NCBI RefSeq assembly: GCF_001270495.1
Contig: NZ_LGUR01000206.1
Coordinates: 1 to 64,000, forward strand
Direction of reading: 5' to 3'
DNA: 64,000 nt
Source of the DNA: Streptomyces viridochromogenes
Lineage (GTDB): Bacteria; Actinomycetota; Actinomycetes; Streptomycetales; Streptomycetaceae
In this document: in pieces, positions 8,191 through 16,350 of the stretch
Numbering within the stretch: position 1 is the first letter of the stretch
Layout of the letters: the number at the start of each line of letters is the position of its first letter
The notes under the pieces: generated by a model
The model's input: the letters and a program-made list of their open reading frames with translations, nothing else
Told to the model about the DNA's origin: nothing
Databases searched by the model: none
Position numbers and translations under genes: made by a program

Positions 8191-9279
8191 TCAGATCCGC
8201 CCCGCCCGCCGCTGCCTGCGCAGCAGCAACCCCAGGTACACCCCGCCGACCACCGCGGTGACCACGCCGACCGGCAGCTGGGCCGACTCGTGGATGCGCT
8301 GGGAGACGAAGTCCGCGGTGACCACGAGGAAGGCGCCGGTGCAGGTGGCGGCGAGGAGGTTGGGGCCGGGTGCCCGGGTGAGCCGACGGGACAGCTGCGG
8401 GGCGATGAGGGCCACGAACGGGATGGGGCCGGCCGCGGCGGTGGCCACCGCGCAGGCGGCCGTGGCCAGTACGAGGATCACCAGCCGGGTCCGTTGGACC
8501 GGCACGCCGAGCCCGCCCGCGACATCGTCGCCCATCTCCAGGATCTTCAGCCGGCTCGCGGCGAGCGCCACCAGCGGCAGTACGACGAGCAGGCCGAGCG
8601 CGGCCGGGCGGACGTCCGCCCAACCCCGGCCGTTGAGGCTGCCGTTGAGCCACACCATCGCCTGCGCGGCCTGCGTGAAGCGGGCCTTGGCGAGGAGGTA
8701 GGCGTTCACCCCCTGGAGCAGGGCGCTCACTCCGATGCCGACCAGCACCAGCCGGTAGCCGTGGATGCCCTGCCGCCACGCCAGCAGATACACGAGGACG
8801 GCCGTCGCCAGGCCACCGCCCACCGCGCCGACGGCGATCTGCCCGCCGGTGCCGCCGACGAGCAGCACCACCAGCAGGCCGCCGGTGGCGGAGCCGTAGG
8901 TGAAGCCGACGATGTCGGGGCTGCCCAGCGGATTGCGGGTCAGGCTCTGGAAGAGGGCACCGCTCAGGCCGAGCGCCGCACCGACCAGGATGCCGGTGAG
9001 CAGGCGTGGCAGTCTGAGGTCGTTGACCACGAAGTCGGTGCGCGGGCTGCCGTTGCCCAGCAGCGTGCGGACCACGTCCGCCGGCGAGATCGCGTACGCG
9101 CCGGTGCCGAGCGCGAGGACGCCGACCCCGGCGGTGGTGGCCAGCACCAGCACGCAGACCGTCACGGCACGCACGTCCACCCGCAGGGAGAAGCGGTGCG
9201 AGCGGCTCCGTACGACATGCGAACGGGTGCGAGGGCCGGTGGCACGGCCCTGTACGGGGGCCGGCACTTGGGTCGTCAT
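8191..9279 (-). CDS. Ferric-siderophore ABC permease (FecCD family), second
   Basis: This 362-residue inner-membrane protein with 8-10 predicted segments belongs to the FecCD/BtuC permease family. Family marks include RLPRLLTGILVGAALGLSGA, the TRNPLGSPDIVG loop and PIPFVALIAPQLSRR. It would form one half of the channel importing the ferric siderophore. Its start overlaps the first permease by ATGA. It is last in a three-gene minus-strand operon with the aryl-AMP ligase, under the iron box at 11988. No FecE-type ATPase follows. Confidence 0.93.
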   Translation of the reverse strand: MTTQVPAPVQGRATGPRTRSHVVRSRSHRFSLRVDVRAVTVCVLVLATTAGVGVLALGTGAYAISPADVVRTLLGNGSPRTDFVVNDLRLPRLLTGILVGAALGLSGALFQSLTRNPLGSPDIVGFTYGSATGGLLVVLLVGGTGGQIAVGAVGGGLATAVLVYLLAWRQGIHGYRLVLVGIGVSALLQGVNAYLLAKARFTQAAQAMVWLNGSLNGRGWADVRPAALGLLVVLPLVALAASRLKILEMGDDVAGGLGVPVQRTRLVILVLATAACAVATAAAGPIPFVALIAPQLSRRLTRAPGPNLLAATCTGAFLVVTADFVSQRIHESAQLPVGVVTAVVGGVYLGLLLRRQRRAGRI

Positions 9280-10349
9280 GCCGTCACCGCCCTGCGGTAG
9301 CGGACCAGGGCGATGAACACCGGGGCGCCGACCACCGCGGTGACCACGCCCGCGTCCAGTTCGTCAGGGCGTACCGCGACCCGGCCGAGGACGTCGGCGA
9401 AGAGCAGCAGGGCGGGCGCCAGCAGCAGGGACAGCGGGAGCGTCCAGCGCTGGTCGGCCCCGGCGATCATGCGGGCGATGTGCGGGACGGCGAGGCCCAC
9501 GAAGACCAGCGGGCCGACGGCCGAGGTCGCCGCTCCGCACAGCAGGGTCATGGCCGCGAGGCCGAGGAAGCGGGTGCGGTCGACGTGCGCGCCCAGCGCG
9601 CGGGCGCCGTCGTCGCCCAGCGCGAGGGCGTTCAACGGACGGACCAGCGCCAGCGCGAGCACCAGGCCGACCGCGACGAACGGCGTGATCGTCGTCAGGG
9701 TCTCGTCGTCGGCGCGGGCGAGCGAACCCACGCTCCAGAACCGCAGTTGGTCCAGCGCCTGGGCGTCGAGCAGCATCAGGGTCTGGCTGATGCCGGTGAA
9801 CACGGCGGCGATCACCGCACCGCCGAGAGCGAGCCGCTCCGGAGTGGCGCCGCCTCGACCGCCGGAGGCCAGCGAGTACACCAGCAGTCCCGCCACCACC
9901 GCGCCCACCATGGCGAACCACACCGAGGCCCACAGGCTCGTGATACCCAGCACGGTGATGGACAGCACCACTCCGGTGGCGGCGCCCGCGTTGATGCCGA
10001 GCAGGCCCGGATCGGCCAGCGGGTTGCGGGTGAGCGCCTGGATGAGCGCGCCCGCGACCCCGAGCGCGGCGCCGGCCGCGATGCCCGCCAGCGTGCGCGG
10101 CACCCGGACGTCCCAGATGACGGACGCCGCCGTCGACCCGTCGTCGTGCAGCAGCGCGTCCCACACGACGCCCGGCGACAGGGCGCGCGAGCCGACCGCG
10201 AGACTGAGCGTCGCCGCGGTGACCAGCAGGACCAGTGCGCCGAGCACGGCCAGCGTGCGGGTCGAGTTGCGGCGCCCGGGGGACTGCTTGGACTGCTTGC
10301 TCGTCTTGTCCGTCCGTACAAGAGGGGCCGAACCGGCCTCAGTTGCCAC
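9276..10349 (-). CDS. Ferric-siderophore ABC permease (FecCD family), first
   Basis: This 357-residue permease is the heterodimer partner of the downstream one. It has [36 protein letters not shown] and [15 protein letters not shown], all typical of FecCD. A basic cytoplasmic N-tail of about 30 residues precedes the first membrane segment. The start overlaps the end of the aryl-AMP ligase gene by 11 bases, so the two are coupled. Together with the lipoprotein at 35464 it would import the siderophore made here. Confidence 0.93.
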   Translation of the reverse strand: MATEAGSAPLVRTDKTSKQSKQSPGRRNSTRTLAVLGALVLLVTAATLSLAVGSRALSPGVVWDALLHDDGSTAASVIWDVRVPRTLAGIAAGAALGVAGALIQALTRNPLADPGLLGINAGAATGVVLSITVLGITSLWASVWFAMVGAVVAGLLVYSLASGGRGGATPERLALGGAVIAAVFTGISQTLMLLDAQALDQLRFWSVGSLARADDETLTTITPFVAVGLVLALALVRPLNALALGDDGARALGAHVDRTRFLGLAAMTLLCGAATSAVGPLVFVGLAVPHIARMIAGADQRWTLPLSLLLAPALLLFADVLGRVAVRPDELDAGVVTAVVGAPVFIALVRYRRAVTA

Positions 10350-11973
10350 CGCTGCCCTCCGCGCGGAGGCGTTCGGCGATCAGCCGGCCGAGCGCCTTCT
10401 TGTCGATCTTGCCTACCGAGGTGCGGGGAAAGGCCTCGATGACCTCGACCTGGTCGGGGAGCTTGTACGCGGCGACCCCGCGCTCGGTGAGGAACGCGGC
10501 CAACTCCCGCTGGCCCGGGGCCTGTCCGCGCGGAACGAGGTACGCGCAGGTGCGCTCGCCCATCGTCTCGTCGGGCATGCCGACCACGGCCGCGTCGTGC
10601 ACGCCGGGGTGCGCGAGGATGTGGTTCTCCAGTTCCTCGGCGGAGATCTTGTCGCCGCCCCGGTTGATCTGGTCCTTGGCCCGGCCCTCGACGACCAGAT
10701 GGCCGGAGGGCAGGATCCGGACCAGGTCGCCGGTGCGGTAGTAGCCGTCGGTGGTGAAGGCACGGGAGTTGTGCTCGGCGGCCCGGTAGTAGCCGCGCAG
10801 GGTGTAGGGGCCGCGGGTGAGCAACTCGCCGCTCTCGCCCGGCGGTACGTCGCGGTCGTCCTCGTCGACCACGCGGACCTCGTCGGCGGGGGACATCGGG
10901 CGGCCCTGGCTGCCGATCACCAGCTCGGGCGGATCGTCGAGCCGGGTGTAGTTGAGCAGCCCCTCGGCCATGCCGAACACCTGCTGGAGCGTGCAGCCGA
11001 GGGCCGGTGCGACCCGGGCGGCCGGCTCGGCGCCCAGCTTGGAGCCGCCGACCTGGAGCAGGCTCAGCGAGGAGAGGTCGGCCTCCTCCCACTCCACCGC
11101 GTCCAGCCACAGCAGCGCGATCGGCGGGACCACGGCGGTGGCGGTGACCTTCTCCCGCTCGATCAGCGCGAAGGCGTCCTCGGGGCTCGGCGTGGGGGAG
11201 AGCACGACGGTGCCGCCCGCCATCAGCGTGCCCAGCAGGCCGGGGCAGGCCAGCGCGAAGTTGTGCGCCGTCGGCAGCACCACCAGATAGACGGTGTCGC
11301 GGCCGAAGCCGCAGACCTCGGCGCTCGCGCGGACGTTGTACGCGTAGTCGTCATGGGTGCGCGGAATGAGCTTCGGCTTGCCCGTCGTGCCGCCGGACAG
11401 CAGCAGTACGGCCACGTCGCCCGGATCGGGCACGGGCAGCGGGGCCGGGTCGGCGTCGAGTTCGGCGAGCGCGGTGAACTCGGCGGCGTCGCCCGTCACC
11501 AGGATGTGTTCGACGCCGGGCACCGCCTTGCGCAGGGCCCGGGCGAGCGCGCGGTGGTCGAAGCCGTCGTGCAGGTCCGGGATCGCGTAGGCCGTGGCGC
11601 CGGACACCTCGGCGACATGCACGATCTCGCTCTCGCGATGCGCGGGCAGGGTGAGCACCGGTATCGCGCCCGCCCTCAGCAACGCGAAGAACAGCACCAC
11701 GAACGCGTCGGTGTTGGGGAGTTGGACGACCACCCGGTCGCCGCCCCCGATGCCGAGCCGCCGCAGCCCCGCCGCCATCCGGTCGGCGCGCAGATCGAGT
11801 TCGGCGTACGTCCATCGGTTGCCGTCGGCGTCGACGAGTGCGGTCCGCCCCGGCGCCCGCTCGGCGCTGTCCCTCAGCAGCCGGTCCAGTGGCCGGCCTT
11901 CCCAGTAGCCCTCTGCGCGGTACTTCTCGGCCAACGGCTCCGGCCAGGGCACCCAACCGTCGAGCATCCTCAA
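10339..11973 (-). CDS. Salicylate-type aryl acid-AMP ligase
   Basis: This 544-residue stand-alone adenylation enzyme activates an aryl acid and loads it on the ArCP of NRPS D. It is full length for the EntE/DhbE/YbtE/MbtA group. Motifs include [16 protein letters not shown] and the final GKIDKK lysine. Reading the pocket against DhbE gives N-F-C-A-Q-G-V-L-N-K. As I recall the codes, salicylate enzymes have NFCAQGVLCK and 2,3-dihydroxybenzoate enzymes NYSAQGVVNK, so this fits salicylate at nine of ten positions with one DHB-like Asn. The salicylate synthase next door agrees. It is transcribed divergently from that synthase. Confidence 0.88.
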   Translation of the reverse strand: MRMLDGWVPWPEPLAEKYRAEGYWEGRPLDRLLRDSAERAPGRTALVDADGNRWTYAELDLRADRMAAGLRRLGIGGGDRVVVQLPNTDAFVVLFFALLRAGAIPVLTLPAHRESEIVHVAEVSGATAYAIPDLHDGFDHRALARALRKAVPGVEHILVTGDAAEFTALAELDADPAPLPVPDPGDVAVLLLSGGTTGKPKLIPRTHDDYAYNVRASAEVCGFGRDTVYLVVLPTAHNFALACPGLLGTLMAGGTVVLSPTPSPEDAFALIEREKVTATAVVPPIALLWLDAVEWEEADLSSLSLLQVGGSKLGAEPAARVAPALGCTLQQVFGMAEGLLNYTRLDDPPELVIGSQGRPMSPADEVRVVDEDDRDVPPGESGELLTRGPYTLRGYYRAAEHNSRAFTTDGYYRTGDLVRILPSGHLVVEGRAKDQINRGGDKISAEELENHILAHPGVHDAAVVGMPDETMGERTCAYLVPRGQAPGQRELAAFLTERGVAAYKLPDQVEVIEAFPRTSVGKIDKKALGRLIAERLRAEGSGGN

Positions 11974-11987
11974 CTCCCGCCTGCTGT

Positions 11988-12006
11988 TTAGGAAAGGCTT
12001 GCCTAA
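11988..12006. promoter_or_regulatory. Iron box 1 (DmdR/IdeR-type)
   Basis: TTAGGAAAGGCTTGCCTAA fits the palindromic iron-box pattern TTAGG-nnAGnCTnn-CCTAA. It lies 15 bases upstream of the aryl-AMP ligase start, so it should repress the ligase/permease operon when iron is plentiful. Confidence 0.88.
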
Positions 12007-12078
12007 TGATTCATCGGGGTCAAGCCTGGAGGTGTGATCTGGACGGCGCCGCGCTGCGGGGGCTAGGGTCTTAGTGAA

Positions 12079-12097
12079 TTAGGTTAGGTTAACCTAA
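12079..12097. promoter_or_regulatory. Iron box 2 (DmdR/IdeR-type)
   Basis: TTAGGTTAGGTTAACCTAA differs by one base from the consensus TTAGGTTAGGCTAACCTAA. It ends 18 bases before the salicylate synthase TTG start and should control the synthase-exporter-hydrolase operon. Confidence 0.93.
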
Positions 12098-12115
12098 GTC
12101 CAGGGAGGTAGGTCC

Positions 12116-13471
12116 TTGCTGCGTTATCGGAGCGCGGAGACGGAACTGCCGGGAGACCCCGTCCAGTTGGCGGCAGGGCTGGCGGAGTCGGGCTTGTTCG
12201 ACCAGTACGTGATCTACGAACAGAACGGCGACTTCTGGTTCGCCGGTGGGGCGCTCGGCGAGATCCTGGTCGGCCGCTCCGAGATCCGCCGCCGATGGCT
12301 GGACGAGGCGACCGCGACCCCGCTCGGGCCACACCCACTGCGCCAGGTCCACGAGGAACTGAACCGGATGGCCGTCGAGGGCTGGAACGCCTACGGCTGG
12401 ATGGCGTTCGAGTTCTCCCATCTCCACGCCGGCCGCCCCGACCGGGCGGGCGAGGACGATCTGCTCCATCTGCTGGTCCCGCACAGCGAAGTGAGACTCA
12501 GCCGGAAGGGCGTCCTCATCCGTAGCGCGGACCAGGAGACGCTGGACGCGCTGACTCGGTTACTCCGGCCCACGGACGCGCACCGCACCGGCGATCACGG
12601 CACCGCCGTGCCCCGCACCACCGCACCCCGGCCCGTCGACGTCTCGGACGGCGAAGGCCGCTACCCGGACATGGTGGCGCAGGCCATCGAGGAGATACGG
12701 ACGACCGAACTTCAGAAGGTCATCCTCTCCCGGACCGTGGACGTGCCCTTCCCGGTCGACTTCGTCGCCACCTACGTCCACGGCCGCTCGCACAACACCC
12801 CGGCCCGTTCCTTCCTGGTGGACCTCGGCGGCCGCCGGGTCGCCGGATTCAGCCCCGAGACCGTGGCCGAGGTCAGTGCGGACGGCGAGGTCGTCACCCA
12901 GCCCCTCGCCGGTACCCGCGCCCGCGGCTTCGGCGAGCAGGAGGACGAGCGCCTGCGCGCCGAACTCCTCGCCGATCCCAAGGAGATCTCCGAACACGTC
13001 CTGTCGGTCAAACTGGCCGAGGAGGAGATGGCCACCGTCTGCCGGCCGGGCACGGTCTCCGTGCGGGACCTGATGACCATCCGCCGGCGCGGCAGCGTGC
13101 AGCATCTCGGCTCCAGCGTGCACGGCCTGCTGGCCGAGTCCGCCACCGCCTGGGACGTCCTGCGCGCGGTGTTCCCCGCCGTGACCGCCTCCGGCATCCC
13201 CAAGGCCCCGGCGTACGACTCCATCGCCCGGCTGGAGAAGGAACCGCGCGGCATCTACAGCGGGGCGGTGCTGCGGGCCGGCAGTGACGGCGCCCTGGAC
13301 GCGGCACTCGTCCTGCGCAGCATCTTCGAGGAGGACGGCCGCACCTGGCTGCGGGCGGGCGCCGGCATCCTCGCCGGGTCGACCCCGGCGCGGGAGCTGG
13401 AGGAGACCTGCGAGAAGCTCCGCAGCGTCGCCCCCTACGTCGTCCCGGCACGGGGTGAGGGGCGCGCGTGA
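12116..13471 (+). CDS. Salicylate synthase (MbtI/Irp9 type)
   Basis: This 451-residue chorismate-utilising enzyme probably converts chorismate through isochorismate to salicylate. Its C-terminal half reads closely like MbtI: RGSVQHLGSSV, FPAVTASGIPKAP, RGIYSGAV, DAALVLRS, RTWLRAGAGI and EETCEKL. EntC/DhbC isochorismate synthases lack several of these. The start is TTG at 12116 with GGGAGGTAGG upstream; the next in-frame ATG lies far inside. Codon 149 (12560-12562) is a rare TTA, so translation may depend on the bldA tRNA. It overlaps the exporter gene by GTGA. Confidence 0.9.
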   Translation: MLRYRSAETELPGDPVQLAAGLAESGLFDQYVIYEQNGDFWFAGGALGEILVGRSEIRRRWLDEATATPLGPHPLRQVHEELNRMAVEGWNAYGWMAFEFSHLHAGRPDRAGEDDLLHLLVPHSEVRLSRKGVLIRSADQETLDALTRLLRPTDAHRTGDHGTAVPRTTAPRPVDVSDGEGRYPDMVAQAIEEIRTTELQKVILSRTVDVPFPVDFVATYVHGRSHNTPARSFLVDLGGRRVAGFSPETVAEVSADGEVVTQPLAGTRARGFGEQEDERLRAELLADPKEISEHVLSVKLAEEEMATVCRPGTVSVRDLMTIRRRGSVQHLGSSVHGLLAESATAWDVLRAVFPAVTASGIPKAPAYDSIARLEKEPRGIYSGAVLRAGSDGALDAALVLRSIFEEDGRTWLRAGAGILAGSTPARELEETCEKLRSVAPYVVPARGEGRA

Positions 13472-14763
13472 AGCTGGGAGAAGTGGTCGTCGACGTAGCG
13501 CCGTTGCGCTCCAGCAGGGACTTCCGACTGATCTTCGCCACCCAGGCGATCTCCATGGTGGGCACCCACCTCACCTCGGTGGCGGCCAGCCTGCAGATCT
13601 ACCACCTCACCGGATCATCGGTCCAAGTGGGCCTGATGAGCCTGGTGTTGGGCCTCTCGCTGCTGGTCGGTCTGGTCACGGGCGGGCTGCTCGCCGATCG
13701 GGTCGACCGACGCAAGGTCATGCTCGTCACCCGGGCCGTGACCGCGGTGGTGATCGCGGGGCTCGCGGTGAACGCGGCGCTGCCCGACCCGCAGGTGTGG
13801 TTCGTCTTCGTGGCCGCCGTACTCGCGGGCTTCACCGCCGGGCTGGGCGGTCCTGCCCTGATGGCCGCCACCCCTGCCCTGGTCGCGCCCGGGCAGCTGG
13901 CCGCGGCGGGCGCGCTGACGACCCTGACGGCCCAACTGGGCGGCATGGTCGGGCCGTCCCTCGCGGGTGTGATCGCGGCAGGGCCGGGCGTCGCCTGGTG
14001 CTTCGCGATCGACGCGGCCATATACGTCGTGGGGCTCGCCCTGCTCGCCCCGCTGCCGAAGCTCGCCCCCGAGGGGCCGGCCGAGGCGCAGCACCCGCTG
14101 AAGGCGATGGGGGAGGGGCTGCGCTTCCTGCGCGGCAACCAGGTCGTGGCCGGACTGCTGCTGATCGACGTGTGCGCGGTCGTCTTCGCGATGCCGTACG
14201 CGCTCTTCCCCGAACTCGGCACCGAGCACTTCGGCGGCGGCCCGTCCACCGTCGGGCTGCTCTACACCGCCCCCGCGGTGGGCTCCTTCTTCGGCGCGCT
14301 GACCAGCGGATGGACCGGTCGGGTGCACCACACCGGGCGGGCACTGATCGGGGCGGTCGCGGTGTGGGGCGTGGCGATCACCTGCTTCGGACTGAGCCCC
14401 GATCTGTGGCTCGCCCTGGCCTTCCTGGCGCTGGCAGGTCTCGGGGACACCGCCTCGGAGATCCTGCGCCGGGCCCTGCTCCAGCACTACACGCCGGACC
14501 GGCTCCAGGGCCGGGTCGGCAGCCTGTGGCTCGCCCAGGCCACCGCCGGCCCGTCCGTCGGCAACGTCGGGGCGGGCCTGGTGTCCAGGGCGCTCGGCTC
14601 GTCGAGCGGTGCCGTGGTGGTCGGAGGGCTGGTCTGTCTGGCGGGTGTCGGCGCGCTGGCCCTGGCCATGCCGGGGCTGCGGAAGGCCACGCTCAGCCGG
14701 CCTCCGGACGCCGACGGGGGCGGCCGGGCGACGCCCGCCGAGGCGTCTCCGGCAGCCGACTGA
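13468..14763 (+). CDS. MFS siderophore exporter, EntS-like
   Basis: This 431-residue major facilitator protein has about 12 predicted membrane segments. The N-terminus (SRDFRLIFATQAISMVG) and the loop LLADRVDRRKVML resemble EntS, the enterobactin exporter. It would export the finished siderophore. The GTG start overlaps the salicylate synthase stop, and the hydrolase gene follows after 28 bases, so all three should be transcribed from the iron box at 12079. Confidence 0.85.
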   Translation: MKLGEVVVDVAPLRSSRDFRLIFATQAISMVGTHLTSVAASLQIYHLTGSSVQVGLMSLVLGLSLLVGLVTGGLLADRVDRRKVMLVTRAVTAVVIAGLAVNAALPDPQVWFVFVAAVLAGFTAGLGGPALMAATPALVAPGQLAAAGALTTLTAQLGGMVGPSLAGVIAAGPGVAWCFAIDAAIYVVGLALLAPLPKLAPEGPAEAQHPLKAMGEGLRFLRGNQVVAGLLLIDVCAVVFAMPYALFPELGTEHFGGGPSTVGLLYTAPAVGSFFGALTSGWTGRVHHTGRALIGAVAVWGVAITCFGLSPDLWLALAFLALAGLGDTASEILRRALLQHYTPDRLQGRVGSLWLAQATAGPSVGNVGAGLVSRALGSSSGAVVVGGLVCLAGVGALALAMPGLRKATLSRPPDADGGGRATPAEASPAAD

Positions 14764-14791
14764 CGCACCCCCCACGACAGGGCGGAGAACC

Positions 14792-15643
14792 ATGCCGAGC
14801 GCGCGTATCAACGGAATCCGGCTCCACTACGAGGACGCCGGCGAGGGCGAGCCGGTGCTCCTGGTGATGGGCCAGGGCGCCGGAGGACGGGCCTGGCACC
14901 TCCATCAGGTCCCGGCGCTCGTCCACGCCGGCCATCGGGTCGTCACCTTCCACAACCGGGGCATTCCACCGACCGACGAGTGTCCGGAAGGCTTCACCAT
15001 CGACGACCTGGTGGCCGACACGGCGGGCCTGGCCGAACACCTCGGGCTCGCGCCGTGCCGCTTCGTCGGCGTCTCCATGGGGGCGTACGTCGTCCAGGAG
15101 CTGATGCTGGCCCGGCCCGAACTCGTCCGGCAGGGCGTGCTGATGGCCACCCGCGGCCGCACGGACCTGCTGCGCGCCGCCATGGCCAAGGCCGAACGCG
15201 CCCTGTACGACAGCGGGTTGGAGCTGCCGCCCGCCTACACCGCCTGGATCCGCGTCCTGGAGAACCTCTCACCGGCCACCCTGGACGACGACCGGCAGAC
15301 CCAGGACTGGCTGGAGCTCTTCGAGTTCTCGCCGCAGCCCAAAGGGCCCGGTGCGCGGGCCCAGTTGGACCTCCAGGTCCCGGACGGCCGGCTGGACGCC
15401 TACCGGGCCATCGAGGTGCCCTGCCTCGTCGTCGGCTTCGCGGACGACGTCATCCTGCCGCCGCACCTGGGGCGGGAGGTCGCCGACGCCATCCCCGGTG
15501 CCGTCTACCAGGAGATCAAGGGCTGTGGGCACTACGGCTACCTGGAGCGGCCCGACGAGGTGAACCGGGTGCTTCTGGAGTTCTTCCGCGCCCCTTCTTC
15601 CGCGCAGGTCCTTCCGCACCCGGCGACTGTTGATTTAGGTTAG
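14792..15643 (+). CDS. Alpha/beta hydrolase, probable free-standing thioesterase
   Basis: This 283-residue alpha/beta hydrolase has the nucleophile elbow GVSMG (Ser about 95), an acidic residue in GFADD and the histidine in GCGHYGYL (about 247). Because none of the four NRPS proteins has a thioesterase domain, it is the best candidate for releasing the peptide. A siderophore esterase is the alternative. ATG 14792 has GGCGGAG upstream. The last codons (GAT TTA GGT TAG) run into the iron box of the next operon, so the penultimate leucine is a TTA codon inside the operator. Confidence 0.75.
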   Translation: MPSARINGIRLHYEDAGEGEPVLLVMGQGAGGRAWHLHQVPALVHAGHRVVTFHNRGIPPTDECPEGFTIDDLVADTAGLAEHLGLAPCRFVGVSMGAYVVQELMLARPELVRQGVLMATRGRTDLLRAAMAKAERALYDSGLELPPAYTAWIRVLENLSPATLDDDRQTQDWLELFEFSPQPKGPGARAQLDLQVPDGRLDAYRAIEVPCLVVGFADDVILPPHLGREVADAIPGAVYQEIKGCGHYGYLERPDEVNRVLLEFFRAPSSAQVLPHPATVDLG

Positions 15644-15653
15644 CCTCACCTAA
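15635..15653. promoter_or_regulatory. Iron box 3, upstream of panD and the NRPS operon
   Basis: TTAGGTTAGCCTCACCTAA is a near-consensus iron box. It overlaps the last nine bases of the hydrolase gene and lies 19 bases before panD. It should control panD, the MbtH gene and the four NRPS genes. TTGATT at 15630 and TAATCT at 15655 could be the promoter, with wide (19-base) spacing. Confidence 0.93.
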
Positions 15654-15672
15654 GTAATCTCCTCAGGGGGTC

Positions 15673-16128
15673 ATGGTGCACCGCACCTTGCTGAACGGCA
15701 AGATCCACCGAGCCACCGTCACCCAGGCAGATCTGCACTACGTGGGGTCCCTGACGATCGATCAGGACCTCATGGAAGCCGCCGACATCGTCGAGGGCGA
15801 GGCCGTCCAGGTCGTCGACATCGACAACGGCGCCCGGCTCACCACCTACGCCATCACCGGCGAACGCGGCAGCGGCGTCATCGGGATCAACGGCGCCGCC
15901 GCCCATCTGGTCCACCCCGGTCACCTGGTGATCATCATGTCGTTCGCCGCACTCGACGAGTCCGAGCGCGCCGCCCACCGGCCCCGGGTCGTCCACGTCG
16001 ACAAGGCCAACCGGGTCGTCGCGCTGGGCGCCGATCCCGCCGAACCGGTCCCGGGCGCGGCCGACCAGTTCACCGGAGCCTTCACCCACACCGCGCCACG
16101 TCAGTCCGGCGAGCAGGAGAGGAACTGA
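15673..16128 (+). CDS. panD: Aspartate 1-decarboxylase (beta-alanine supply)
   Basis: This 151-residue pyruvoyl enzyme converts L-aspartate to beta-alanine. The self-cleavage site is Gly25-Ser26 in HYVGSLTID. The conserved [17 protein letters not shown] and [16 protein letters not shown] stretches are intact. A C-terminal extension of about 20 residues is not conserved. ATG 15673 has CAGGGGG upstream. In a siderophore operon it more likely supplies beta-alanine to the chain than pantothenate, and the A domain of NRPS A carries a beta-alanine-type pocket. A housekeeping panD probably exists elsewhere. Confidence 0.93.
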   Translation: MVHRTLLNGKIHRATVTQADLHYVGSLTIDQDLMEAADIVEGEAVQVVDIDNGARLTTYAITGERGSGVIGINGAAAHLVHPGHLVIIMSFAALDESERAAHRPRVVHVDKANRVVALGADPAEPVPGAADQFTGAFTHTAPRQSGEQERN

Positions 16129-16131
16129 GCC

Positions 16132-16350
16132 ATGGCCAACCCCTTCGACGACGAGAACGGCGTCTTCCGCGTCCTGGTCAACGACGAGGGCCAGCACTCC
16201 CTGTGGCCGGACTTCGCACCCGTACCCGAGGGCTGGTCGTCCGTGCACGGCCCCGACGACCGGGCCGCCTGTCTCGAGTACGTCGAGCGGAACTGGACGG
16301 ACATGCGCCCGCGCAGCCTCGCCGAGGCCATGCGCCAGGCCGAGGGCTGA
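16132..16350 (+). CDS. MbtH-like NRPS chaperone
   Basis: This 72-residue protein is a complete MbtH family member, which binds and activates adenylation domains. The family line is present: [10 protein letters not shown], a central PEGW and NWTDMRP. It starts three bases after the panD stop with GGAGAGGA as ribosome binding site, and its stop overlaps the NRPS A start (TGATG). Confidence 0.95.
   Translation: MANPFDDENGVFRVLVNDEGQHSLWPDFAPVPEGWSSVHGPDDRAACLEYVERNWTDMRPRSLAEAMRQAEG

Noticed and set aside
12116..13471. Isochorismate synthase (EntC/DhbC) feeding a 2,3-dihydroxybenzoate starter
   Set aside because: The C-terminal motifs match salicylate synthases, the ligase pocket is salicylate-like, no DHB dehydrogenase gene is present, and the isochorismatase homologue has lost its catalytic residues.
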